Shown piece after piece: positions 52,560 to 61,600 of a stretch of 64,000 bases of DNA. Positions within the stretch are counted from its first letter, which is position 1; each line of letters opens with the position of its first letter. The notes below the pieces were generated by a model that saw only the letters and a program-made list of their open reading frames with translations, was not told the origin of the DNA and searched no databases. Source of the DNA: Sphingobacterium wenxiniae (lineage in GTDB: Bacteria; Bacteroidota; Bacteroidia; Sphingobacteriales; Sphingobacteriaceae); assembly GCF_900116225.1 (NCBI RefSeq), contig NZ_FOZZ01000001.1, positions 1-64,000 on the forward strand, written 5' to 3'. The translations under genes and the position numbers were made by a program.

Positions 52560-52574
52560 TTTAACGTAATGCAG
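52536..52574. promoter_or_regulatory. Inverted repeat covering the Crp/Fnr start codon
   Basis: CTGCATTACGCTAAAAT (52536-52552) and ATTTTAACGTAATGCAG (52558-52574) are inverted copies with one mismatch around AAGGC. Both candidate ATGs lie inside it. It probably acts as an autoregulatory operator or an mRNA hairpin that blocks translation. Confidence 0.55.
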
Positions 52575-52589
52575 AAGGAAAGCTATAAA

Positions 52590-53150
52590 TTAAATTTTCT
52601 CTAAATCCGAAAATTTAAGATAGCCTATATGAAGCTTATCTTCCACGGTATTTCCATCCGCGGCCGCGGTCAATACAATACCGAATTGTTGACGGGAGCT
52701 TTCGTCCATGATGTCTTCAACCGGATATACATCATCCACATCTATACCGTATTTATCATCGATGTGCGGTGAAATATGTTGGTGGTAAAATGGGCTTTGT
52801 TTTGCATTTCGGGAGGCTTCATCTATATCTTTAGCAACAATCAGTTGTTTATAATGATATTCTTCAAAATCGTTATCCTTATAGCCCCCTAAATTCACAA
52901 AAAATAATTTCAGCTCACCAGACTCCTCCCCGATTTCAGCACGAGGGCACACCTCAACCCTATATCCGTCGACTCGGGTTACTGGACGCCATACATCCAC
53001 ATGCATCTTCCCAGCATCTGGCCAGGACGATTTCATCGCTGGAACCAATCCATTTATTGAGTCTGCAACGCCAAAGAAAATATCATGCTGTTCTGTGTGT
53101 CGCCCTGATGGTTTACAACCCATCAATACCATAAAAAGTGTTTTAGACAT
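52590..53150 (-). CDS. DUF1543 domain protein
   Basis: A 186-residue cytoplasmic protein with the DUF1543 signature near the start: KTLFMVLMGCKPSGRHTEQHDIFFGVADSINGLVPAMKSSWPDAGKMHVDVWRPVTRVDGYRVEV. The middle (LKLFFVNLGGYKDNDFEEYHYKQLIVAKDIDEASRNAKQ) and C-terminus (DKLHIGYLKFSDLE) are also conserved in the family. No function is established. It lies upstream of the Crp regulator on the same strand. Confidence 0.88.
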   Translation of the reverse strand: MSKTLFMVLMGCKPSGRHTEQHDIFFGVADSINGLVPAMKSSWPDAGKMHVDVWRPVTRVDGYRVEVCPRAEIGEESGELKLFFVNLGGYKDNDFEEYHYKQLIVAKDIDEASRNAKQSPFYHQHISPHIDDKYGIDVDDVYPVEDIMDESSRQQFGIVLTAAADGNTVEDKLHIGYLKFSDLEKI

Positions 53151-53172
53151 TATTATTCTTATTATACTTTAG

Positions 53173-53300
53173 TACATGACAAAAATGTCCTCGTCATTGC
53201 GAGAATACGAAGCAATCTAATGACATCAAAAAAGCAGATTGCTTTGTCATGCTTCCTCGCAATGACGCTTTTTTGTTAATTATTGAGTTTTGTCATGTAC
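53173..53300. repeat. Palindromic intergenic element, copy 3
   Basis: Terminal arms GTACATGACAAAA (53173-53185) and TTTTGTCATGTAC (53288-53300) are exact inverted copies. The core CGTCATTGCGAG, ACGAAGCAATCTAATGACA, CAGATTGCTTTGTCAT and CCTCGCAATGACG matches the copies at 5223 and 25495. It overlaps the 3' end of the 53280-53603 gene by 21 bases. Confidence 0.82.
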
Positions 53301-53603
53301 TCTATTCTTATATTTAATTTCTAAATTAAGAATAATATCTCGTTTTTTCCCCTCGATTAAAGAAAGGTTACCTGCCACAAATACACCTTTTCGTCCATTT
53401 TGACTATTGGATATTCCATACACAGTAGACTCATCATCTGGATTGGATTCTCCTTCATAGCGGTATAGATAGTCTATGGTATAATCATCGGCATCTTGTG
53501 AGATTTCATCAAATTCCACATTAAAGTCAATGGTATACCCCATTTCTTGTAATTTGGCTAAAGCCACATCCGCTGTTTCGTAGTTATGCCTTGTCTGTTC
53601 CAT
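53280..53603 (-). CDS. Small protein of the Bacteroidota phosphoribosylpyrophosphate-synthetase-annotated family, unknown function
   Basis: A 107-residue cytoplasmic protein (MEQTRHNYETADVALAKLQEMGYTIDFNVEFDE). Relatives in Bacteroidota are often labelled phosphoribosylpyrophosphate synthetase by inheritance, but no PRPP-binding motif is visible, so that label is probably wrong. Conserved stretches are IDYLYRYEGESNPDDESTVYGI and GRKGVFVAGNLSLIEG. The last residues (VHDKTQ) are encoded within the terminal repeat of the palindromic element, so the natural C-terminus may differ. Function unknown. Confidence 0.72.
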   Translation of the reverse strand: MEQTRHNYETADVALAKLQEMGYTIDFNVEFDEISQDADDYTIDYLYRYEGESNPDDESTVYGISNSQNGRKGVFVAGNLSLIEGKKRDIILNLEIKYKNRVHDKTQ

Positions 53604-53610
53604 AATTATT

Positions 53611-53810
53611 TATTTTAAAGTTTTCTATTTCAACCTATAAGGTTTTTCAAGATACGGAGGTGTTCGTGAGCCCCCGTTTTTCTCATGGATATATAACCAA
53701 ACCTTATAGGTTTTTATTTTAAAGTTTGTGGCTGTAAGCTATAAACCGTAAGCATCTGTATAGTTTATTTAGAACTTATTGCCTACAGCCGATTACTGTA
53801 AGCTTTATTT
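53611..53810 (-). repeat. About 200 bp intergenic element, copy B (inverted relative to 36093-36290)
   Basis: The reverse complement reads AAAATAAAGCTTACAGTAAT..., GGCTGTAGGC, CAGATGCTTACGGTTTATAG, ACCTATAAGGTT, CCATGAGAAAAAC, CTCACGAACACCTCC and ACCTTATAGGTT, matching copy A block by block with few changes. It lies between two genes on opposite strands. The remaining bases to 53949 hold only the MazG leader. Confidence 0.85.
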
Positions 53811-53949
53811 TAACGTTACGAAGTGACATGAGACTTCCGAAGTCTTCTTTTGCTATCTTCAACTTTAAAACAATCATTTAGCCCTTACGGTTTTTATCAA
53901 TTCATAAATGCGTAATTTTACCACCAAAATTAATAACAGGAAACAACAC

Positions 53950-54753
53950 ATGGCACATATAGCACCAGAAGCACAGCATACCGTAGGATTGGCATTTGAG
54001 CGTTTGACAACCATTTTGGATACGCTCCGCGTAGAATGTCCTTGGGACAGAAAACAGACAATGGAATCACTTCGGCATCTGACCATTGAAGAGATGTACG
54101 AATTAACAGATGCCATCTTGGATAAAGATTATGCCGAAATTAAAAAAGAGCTTGGTGATGTCATGATGCATTTGGTGTTTTATGCAAAAATAGCCAATGA
54201 GCAGGGAGAGTTCACCTTAGTGGATAGCCTCAATGCTGTATGCGATAAGCTTATAGCGCGCCATCCCCACATCTATAGCGATACTGAGGTCAACAATGAA
54301 GAGGACGTAAAACGCAACTGGGAACAGATCAAATTAAAGGAAGGCAATAAATCGGTTCTCTCAGGAGTTCCAAAAGGATTGCCCGCTTTAGTGAAAGCCT
54401 ACCGCATACAGGATAAAGTACGTGGAGTAGGATTTGATTGGTCCGATAAAAACCAAGTTTGGGAAAAGGTCGAAGAGGAACTTCAAGAATTCAAAGATGA
54501 ATTTAATATTGGCTCAGCACAGGAAATCAATAAGGAGAAAGCAGAAGCCGAATTTGGTGATTTATTGTTTTCACTCATTAACTATGCCCGTCATATCGGC
54601 ATTAACCCCGAGAATGCATTGGAACGAACCAATAAGAAATTTATATTCCGGTTCAACCATTTAGAAAAAAGAGCACAGGAAAACGGACAAGAGCTGAAAG
54701 ACATGAGCTTGGAAGAAATGGATGTGTACTGGAATGAGGCAAAAGGCTTATAG
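53950..54753 (+). CDS. mazG: Nucleoside triphosphate pyrophosphohydrolase MazG
   Basis: A 267-residue MazG enzyme that hydrolyses NTPs and abnormal dNTPs to monophosphates. I prefer the ATG at 53950 (MAHIAPEAQHTVGLAFERLTTIL), since the upstream residues from 53908 are basic and not conserved, and AGGA precedes it. Two MazG domains are visible: CPWDRKQTMESLRHLTIEEMYELTDAILDKDYAEIKKELGDVMMHLVFYA (with the acidic metal-binding residues) and VEEELQEFKDEFNIGSAQEINKEKAEAEFGDLLFSLINYARHIGINPENALERTNKKFIFRF. Confidence 0.93.
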   Translation: MAHIAPEAQHTVGLAFERLTTILDTLRVECPWDRKQTMESLRHLTIEEMYELTDAILDKDYAEIKKELGDVMMHLVFYAKIANEQGEFTLVDSLNAVCDKLIARHPHIYSDTEVNNEEDVKRNWEQIKLKEGNKSVLSGVPKGLPALVKAYRIQDKVRGVGFDWSDKNQVWEKVEEELQEFKDEFNIGSAQEINKEKAEAEFGDLLFSLINYARHIGINPENALERTNKKFIFRFNHLEKRAQENGQELKDMSLEEMDVYWNEAKGL

Positions 54754-54811
54754 TCATTCTCTGGGAGAATTGTTTCATTTAATGCCCAATTAATCGTAAA
54801 TTCGCGACAAT

Positions 54812-55810
54812 ATGGAGACTGTTGTTAGCGGTATCAGAAGTACCGGAAAATTACACTTAGGAAACTATTACGGAGCGTTGAGCAATTTTGTGAAAATGCA
54901 AGATGATTACAACTGCTTCTTTTTTATAGCTGACTTACATTCACTGACCACCCACCCTACTCCCGGCGATTTAAGCCGCACAGTTCGGGAAGTGGTTGTG
55001 GAATATTTAGCCGCAGGAATCGACCCTGAAAAGTCGACCATTTATGTACAATCGGATGTTCCGGAAGTAGCTGAATTGTATCTTTACATGAATATGAATG
55101 CCTATTTGGGCGAGTTGGAACGTGCTACAGCTTTTAAAGACAAGGTACGTGCTAATCCAGACAATGTAAACGCCGGCTTATTGACTTATCCTGTACTTAT
55201 GGCCTGTGATATCCTTATCCATCATGGAACAAAGGTGCCGGTAGGTAAAGACCAGGAACAACATTTGGAAATGACCCGTACTTTCGGCAATCGTTTTAAT
55301 CGCCTGTACGATGTAGAATATTTCAAGGAAGCATTTGCATTTTCATATAGCGATAAATTAGTCAAAATCCCGGGCTTGGATGGCAACGGAAAGATGGGAA
55401 AATCGAATGGGGAAGCAAGCTGTGTCTATCTGAGCGATTCACCGGAAGTGATACGTAAAAAAGTGATGCGTGCTGTTTCAGATTCAGGGCCTACAGAAAT
55501 GAATCAGACAAAACCGGAAACGATACAGAACCTCTTCGACTTAATGAAAGTAGTATCCACACCAGATACTGTTCAGCATTTTGACGATTTATACAATCGC
55601 TGTGAAATCCGCTATGGCGACATGAAAAAGCAATTGGCAGAAGACATGATCACAGCTACAGAACCTGTTCGTTCGCGCATACAGGAAATCTCTGCGGACG
55701 AGGAATATATCAAGAAAGTCATTCGTTTAGGAGCTGAAAAAGCAGGTGCCAGTGCACAGAAAACCATTCGTGAAGTACGCGAAATTATTGGTATCAGAAG
55801 ACTATATTAA
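54812..55810 (+). CDS. trpS: Tryptophan-tRNA ligase
   Basis: A class I aminoacyl-tRNA synthetase (332 residues) that charges tRNA-Trp. The N-terminal HIGH-like signature is in GKLHLGNYYGAL, and the KMSKS-like signature is GKMGKSNG. Further family stretches are FFIADLHSLTT, YPVLMACDILIHHGTKVPVGKDQEQHLEMTRTFGNRFN and RSRIQEISADEEYIKKVIRLGAEKA. Length and motifs match bacterial TrpS. Upstream, TAAATTCG approximates a -7 box. Confidence 0.97.
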   Translation: METVVSGIRSTGKLHLGNYYGALSNFVKMQDDYNCFFFIADLHSLTTHPTPGDLSRTVREVVVEYLAAGIDPEKSTIYVQSDVPEVAELYLYMNMNAYLGELERATAFKDKVRANPDNVNAGLLTYPVLMACDILIHHGTKVPVGKDQEQHLEMTRTFGNRFNRLYDVEYFKEAFAFSYSDKLVKIPGLDGNGKMGKSNGEASCVYLSDSPEVIRKKVMRAVSDSGPTEMNQTKPETIQNLFDLMKVVSTPDTVQHFDDLYNRCEIRYGDMKKQLAEDMITATEPVRSRIQEISADEEYIKKVIRLGAEKAGASAQKTIREVREIIGIRRLY

Positions 55811-55941
55811 TTTGAGCATGGGAGAATTTGAAGATTTGAAAATGTAGAATTTCCAGCCTGTATACAGGTAAAAAGTTCCCATTCTTCAATCTTTGCTTTT
55901 TCTTCTTGGCTCTTTACTCTTTTTTAACTTTTTACTTAATT

Positions 55942-56556
55942 ATGCATATAGCCGTTGTAGGTAATATTGGAGCAGGGAAAACGACCCTTACGGAAAGGCT
56001 TGCCCGCCATTTGAATTTCGAGCCACAGTACGAGGCGGTCGAAAACAATCCCTATTTGGAAGATTTCTACAGCGATATGAAACGCTGGGCATTCAACCTC
56101 CAGATATTCTTCTTAAATAGTCGTTTCAGACATATCGTTGATTTGCAGAACCGCGGTATCAATATGATCCAGGATCGTACGATCTATGAAGATGCTTACA
56201 TCTTTGCAGAAAACCTTTACGACATGGGGCTAATGAGTGCTCGGGACTTTGAGAATTATAGCAACATCTTCCAAAGCATCGTACACTATATCAAACCACC
56301 AGACCTGCTGATCTACCTTCGTGCGTCCGTCCCTACTTTGGTTAACAATATTCAAAAACGCGGTCGGGACTACGAGTCGGCTATACGTTTGGACTATTTA
56401 TCAAAATTGAACGAGAAATACGAAAAATGGATTGGCAATTACAAAGAAGGCAAGCTCTTAATATTAGATAAAGACAATTTGGATTTCGCCAATAATCCAG
56501 AAGATTTGGGTAAAATCATTGAAAAAATAGAGGCTGAAATGTTCGGTTTGTTTTAA
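55942..56556 (+). CDS. Deoxynucleoside kinase
   Basis: A 204-residue deoxyribonucleoside kinase (dNK family), salvaging deoxynucleosides with ATP. The ATG at 55942 (MHIAVVGNIGAGKTTLTERLA) places the P-loop GNIGAGKT at the usual position; an earlier in-frame TTG has a non-conserved extension. Family motifs: AFNLQIFFLNSRFRH, MIQDRTIYEDAYIFAENLY (DR(T/S) motif) and PPDLLIYLRASVPTLVNNIQKRGRDYE. The stop codon lies in the left arm of a large terminator hairpin. Confidence 0.92.
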   Translation: MHIAVVGNIGAGKTTLTERLARHLNFEPQYEAVENNPYLEDFYSDMKRWAFNLQIFFLNSRFRHIVDLQNRGINMIQDRTIYEDAYIFAENLYDMGLMSARDFENYSNIFQSIVHYIKPPDLLIYLRASVPTLVNNIQKRGRDYESAIRLDYLSKLNEKYEKWIGNYKEGKLLILDKDNLDFANNPEDLGKIIEKIEAEMFGLF

Positions 56557-56588
56557 GGAAAAATTCCCTTAAAACAAACCGAACATTT
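56537..56588. terminator. Terminator hairpin overlapping the kinase stop codon
   Basis: Arms of 22 bases (56537-56558 and 56567-56588) are exact inverted copies with an 8-base loop. The left arm encodes the last codons (EMFGLF) and stop of the kinase. It also ends 2 bases before the stop of the convergent acetyltransferase gene, so it serves both. Confidence 0.8.
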
Positions 56589-56590
56589 GC

Positions 56591-57097
56591 CTATGTCAAC
56601 ACCTTTTCATACGCTCTTCGTGCGCTACCCCGGAAATATACCTCACCGCAATAAACATAACCTAATCGCTCAAAAATACTTAGCATAGCAAAATTATCAT
56701 GATTGGTATCTGCCCGAACACTATCTATCCCATGATTTCTGGCAAATTCTTCAACAAAGCGTAACATCTTCTTCGCAAGACCTTTTCCCAAGTAGTCATC
56801 AGCGATTGCGACACGGTGGTACACCACAAAATCACCATCGGTCAGCCATCGCCCTTCTATTTCTGCATAAGCTGGCTCATCGTTAATCAGCACGGCACAA
56901 TATCCCACAATCACATCACCAAAAGTCAATACATGTCCTACTCCTTTTTCAATGTCCCGTGTAATTACTTCCGTATTAGGGTAACCATCCTGCCATTGCG
57001 TACTGCCATCTTCCTTTCTTCTTACAATGGCCTGTTGTAAAATATCCCATATCTGGGGGATTTCGGTTTGGGTAGCTTTCCTAAAGATATACTCCAT
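56591..57097 (-). CDS. GNAT-family N-acetyltransferase
   Basis: A 168-residue acyl-CoA-dependent acetyltransferase. The GNAT fold shows FRKATQTEIPQIWDILQQAI at the start, acetyl-CoA motif A as HRVAIADDYLGKGLAKKMLRFVEEFARNHGIDSVRADTNHDNFAMLSIFERLGYVYCGEVYF, with LGKGLAKK forming the pyrophosphate-binding loop. Substrate is unknown. It faces the deoxynucleoside kinase gene and shares its terminator. Confidence 0.9.
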   Translation of the reverse strand: MEYIFRKATQTEIPQIWDILQQAIVRRKEDGSTQWQDGYPNTEVITRDIEKGVGHVLTFGDVIVGYCAVLINDEPAYAEIEGRWLTDGDFVVYHRVAIADDYLGKGLAKKMLRFVEEFARNHGIDSVRADTNHDNFAMLSIFERLGYVYCGEVYFRGSARRAYEKVLT

Positions 57098-57141
57098 GAT
57101 TTATTGCTTATTTGTTTGTGTAATATAGCCATAAATTTAGA

Positions 57142-57187
57142 ATAAAGTGTGGTACTCTCCTATTTTATAGAAGACGTACCACACTTT
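57142..57187 (-). terminator. Hairpin after the RND efflux operon
   Basis: TAAAGTGTGGTAC (57142-57154) and GTACCACACTTTA (57175-57187) pair exactly around a 20-base loop. It lies 30 bases after the last gene of the efflux operon on the minus strand and could end it. No long T-run follows. Confidence 0.5.
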
Positions 57188-57216
57188 AAACTTTCAAATG
57201 AAAGCAAGGTGGATGG

Positions 57217-58656
57217 TTAATGCCACCCACCTCCTAAGGCTCTATAAAGATTGACTTTAGCCATGTATTGATCCCTTTGGGATTCAACCAGATCCATTTT
57301 ACTTTCCAAAGCATCCCGTTGTGTCATCAGCACCTCCATATATTCGGCATGCGCTGCATTAAAGAGATCATTAGCAATGTTTATCGATTGATCCAACACC
57401 TCCACCTGCTTCGTTTTGTAATGGATACTTTGCGTGATATTCTGATAGCCTGCCAACTGATTAGCGACTTCAACATACGCATTCAGTATCGTCTGTTCGT
57501 ATGTATAAACAGCTTGTATCTGTTTCGCATTTGCATTCTTATACTCGGCTTTGATCGCATTTTTGTTCACTAAAGGTGCCATTAAGTCCCCGAAAAGGGA
57601 ATAAGCCAATGACTCCGGCGTTTTCAAAAGATAAGCTGGATTAAAAGCTTGATAACCTACTGCAGCAGAAATACCGATGGAAGGATAAAAATGGGCTTTG
57701 GCAACTTTGATATCCAAGTTTGCAGCAGCAATTTCCAACTCCACCTGCCGTATATCGGCTCTATTTGTAAGAAGCTGGCTCGGAATACCGGCAGCTAATG
57801 ACATCAAGCCGGATCCTGTCGCAAAATCGGTCTGCTTTCTTTCAATATGCCGTGGATAAACCCCTGCCAAATAGTTTAATTTATTTTCTGTTTCCACAAT
57901 CTTTTGCTGCACCTCATATTGCAGACTCTGCGTCTTTAGCAGTTCAGCTTCAAACTTTTTTACGGCCAGTTCATTGACACGTGTCGCAGCCTTTTGAACC
58001 TTTACAATATCGTATGCCTGTGTTTGTAATTTGATATTCTGCTGAATAATCCGTTCCTGTTCATCTAGGGTCAATAGCTCGTAATACGATCTTGCAATCT
58101 CAGCTACAAGATTGGTCACCATGAAATTTTTGCCTTCAATCGAAGAAAGATAATGAAGTTGTGCCGATTTGGTTGCATTCCGCAGCTTCTTCCAGATATC
58201 AACTTCCCAATTAGCCACCAAGGCGACGCCCAGTTCGGGCATAGGTTCTGGGTTTTCTTTCCCTTCCCGAATATCTACCTGGCGTTCCATTGCCCCTAAT
58301 GGCGTATTCTCACTACGTTTTTCTGCACCTGCACCGACCTTAACACCTACCGAAGGAAGATATTCACCCTTACGCGCCGAAACCTCATTGGCCGATATTT
58401 CAATCTCCTGCATCGTGATGAGCAGTTCTTGATTATGCTGCAACGCCGTATCGATAATATTTCCTAAATAAGGGTCATTAAAGTAACTCTTCCAATCGAT
58501 GTTGGCCAAGTTTGTCGTGTCGGCAGTACCATCTCCCCTATATTCCTCTGGAAGATCAGCTTTGACTTCCTGAGAAACTATCTTCGGGACATGACACCCT
58601 TCGACCATGACAGACACCGACAATAAGAGAGTATATATTTTATGTTTTCTTTTCAT
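57217..58656 (-). CDS. RND efflux outer-membrane factor (NodT/OprM-like) lipoprotein
   Basis: A 479-residue outer-membrane channel lipoprotein (SVSVMVEGC, Cys21). It has the NodT repeat layout: WKSYFNDPYLGNIIDTALQHNQELLITMQEIEISANEVSARKGEYLPSVGVKVGAG, VANWEVDIWKKLRNATKSAQLHYLSS and the second repeat LLTNRADIRQVELEIAAANLDIKVAKAHFYPSIGISAAVGYQAF. It is the third gene of the efflux operon, 12 bases after the pump gene. Confidence 0.93.
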   Translation of the reverse strand: MKRKHKIYTLLLSVSVMVEGCHVPKIVSQEVKADLPEEYRGDGTADTTNLANIDWKSYFNDPYLGNIIDTALQHNQELLITMQEIEISANEVSARKGEYLPSVGVKVGAGAEKRSENTPLGAMERQVDIREGKENPEPMPELGVALVANWEVDIWKKLRNATKSAQLHYLSSIEGKNFMVTNLVAEIARSYYELLTLDEQERIIQQNIKLQTQAYDIVKVQKAATRVNELAVKKFEAELLKTQSLQYEVQQKIVETENKLNYLAGVYPRHIERKQTDFATGSGLMSLAAGIPSQLLTNRADIRQVELEIAAANLDIKVAKAHFYPSIGISAAVGYQAFNPAYLLKTPESLAYSLFGDLMAPLVNKNAIKAEYKNANAKQIQAVYTYEQTILNAYVEVANQLAGYQNITQSIHYKTKQVEVLDQSINIANDLFNAAHAEYMEVLMTQRDALESKMDLVESQRDQYMAKVNLYRALGGGWH

Positions 58657-58668
58657 TTTCGTATAATT

Positions 58669-61600
58669 CTAATTCTCTATTCGCTCCGATAAGGGCATTT
58701 TTTCTTCGTGCTTAATCAATTTGCGTTTATTTGCCATGCTGCCGAAAAGGAAGTAAAGCCCCGGTACGATGATGACTCCGAACAGCGTCCCTAATAACAT
58801 TCCTCCCGCAGAGGCAGCGCCAATCGTCTTATTACCGATGGCACCAGGACCATGTGCAAACAACATCGGAATCATCCCTGCAATAAAAGCAAAAGAAGTC
58901 ATCAGAATATGGCGGAAACGTGCCCGTGCACCGTGGATTGCGGATTTATATACCGATAAGCCCTGTGCATTTTTCTGCATTGCAAATTCGACAATCAACA
59001 CGGCGTTTTTACCTAAAAGCCCGACAAGCATAACCAGTCCCACCTGTGCGTAAACATCATTGGATAAGCCCATTAATTTTAACAGAAAAAAAGTTCCAAA
59101 GACGCCTGCAGGCAGTGAAAGCACAACGGCAAATGGGATAAGGAAACTTTCATATTGCGCGGCCAATACCAAATAGACGAAAACCAAGACGACACCGAAG
59201 ATATAGATCGCTTCATTTCCACGGGCAGCCTCATCCTTGGTCAGTCCCTCCCATCCGATGTCATATCCGCGCGGAAGCGTTTGCGCAGCCACTTCCTGTA
59301 TGGCTTTAATGGCCTCGCCCGTACTATAACCTGCCGCCGGTTCTCCTTTAATGGAAGCTGATGGATACATATTGTAGCGGGTGATTTCGTTCAATCCGTG
59401 CGTCTTGTTCATTTTCATGAACGCCGAATAAGGCACCATCTCATCCCGGTTATTCTTCACATATAGCTTCATAACATCATCCGGCAATGCACGGTGTTCA
59501 GGAGCTGCCTGCACATATACTTTATAGAAAGTACCGAACCGTATAAATCCTTGTTCGTATGTACTTCCTATCAAGATCGACAGATTATTCATTGCAGTCT
59601 CAATATCGACCCCTTTTTGCATAGCGGCTTCGTTATCGATCTCTAGTTCGTATTGCGGATAGTTGGCACTAAAGAACGTAAATAAACCTGTAAGTTCCTT
59701 ACGTTGCTCGAGTGCGTGCATAAACTCATCATTGATTTGTTCCAATTCCTTGTAGTTGTCGGAATTTGTCTTATCAAGCAGACGCATCGAAAAACCTCCG
59801 GCAGCACCGTAACCCGGTACCGCAGGCGGACCAAAGAATTCGATAGTAGCACCTGTTATTTCCTTGGTATGGTGTTCCAGTTCCTCTACAATCTCTGGTG
59901 CCGTATGTTTTCTTTCTGACCAGCCTTTTAACTCGATCAGACACGTTCCTGCATTGGAACCACGACCTTCGGTCAGCACTTCATATCCCGCCAAAGCGGT
60001 TACTGATGCGACATCATCGATATGTTCCGCAATCTTTTGAAGATGTGCCGTAGCTTCATTTGTACGCTCCAATGTAGATCCAGGCGGCATCTGTACGATT
60101 GCATATATTATCCCCTGATCTTCATTAGGAATAAATCCGGAGGGCAATGTTCCGCTCGTTATCCATATCGCAACAGCAAACACGGCAAATAAGAGGAAAG
60201 TGATTCCGCGACGGTTGACAATGCGTTTCATCAATAAGGCATAACGTGTCGTCGTCCGCTCAAAACGTTTGTTAAAGCCGTCCAACAACTTATCCATGAG
60301 GCTTCTTTTATTCGGTTTGCCGTGTTGATTTTTGAGCAACATGGCACAAAGTACCGGCGTCAACGTCAACGCAACAAAACCGGAAATGACAATCGAGCTG
60401 GCCATCGTAATGGAAAACTGCCTAAAAAACACACCGACCGGACCGGTCATAAATGCTACAGGTACAAACACGGCCGTCATCATCAACGTGATGGCGATAA
60501 TAGCACCGCTGATTTCTTTGACTACTTCCATCGTTGCCGGATAGGCGTGCATGTGCTTCTCATGCATCTTGGTATGCACGGCCTCGACAACCACAATGGC
60601 ATTATCGACCACAATACCGATCGCAAGTACCAGTGCAAATAGCGTAATCAAGTTTATCGTCAGCCCAAATGCCTGCATACAGAAAAATGCACCAATCAAA
60701 GACACGGGCACAGCGATAATCGGAATCAAGGTAGACCGCCAGTCGCCCAAAAAAATAAACACCACTAATGCAACCAGAACAAAGGCCTCTACCAAGGTAT
60801 GAATAACTTTATCAATAGAAGCATCCAAGAAGTTGGATACGTCGTATGTAATTTTATAGTCCATACCCGGAGGGAAAGAAGAAGTTTTGATTTCTTCAAG
60901 TTTATTTTTGACTTCTTTGATTACCTCGTTGGCATTACTTCCGTAGGTCTGTTTTAGCGTGATGGACGCGGATGGAAGCCCATCTAAATTCGAATAAATA
61001 TCATAGAACTCACTTCCGAGTTCAACCTCGGCGACATTCTTCAGCTTAATACTCTCACCTTCCGGATTAGCACGGATGATAATATTCTCATATTGTTCCG
61101 GTTTATTATAACGTCCCTGATAGGTCAGCACATACTCTAAGGCCTGCGAACGCTTACCGGTACTTTGTCCCAACCGGCCCGGAGTTCCGATAATGCTTTG
61201 CTTAGCCATAGCTTCCATCACTTCTTCGGTCGATACGTTGTATGCACGCATACGATCCGTATTTAGCCATACCCGCATCGCATACGTACGGCTACCTAAG
61301 ATCTTGGCACTACCGACACCATCCAAACGGCTGATTTCATTGATGATATTGACATTGGCGAAGTTATAGAGGAACTTCTGATCAGCATTAGGATCTTTAC
61401 TGAACACATTAACATACATCAACATATTCGGCGAAGTATAACTCACCACCAATCCTTCACGCTGTACGAGTTCGGGAAGATTGTTCGTAACCTGTTCTAT
61501 ACGTGTTTTAACATTGACCATGGCGAGACTAGGGTCTGTCCCCAGATTAAAATACACCATAATAGCCGCTTCACCGGCACTTGTCGCATCCGAGGTCATA

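Noticed and set aside
53280..53603. Phosphoribosylpyrophosphate synthetase function
   Set aside because: Only the inherited name of relatives; 107 residues without PRPP loop or catalytic motifs.
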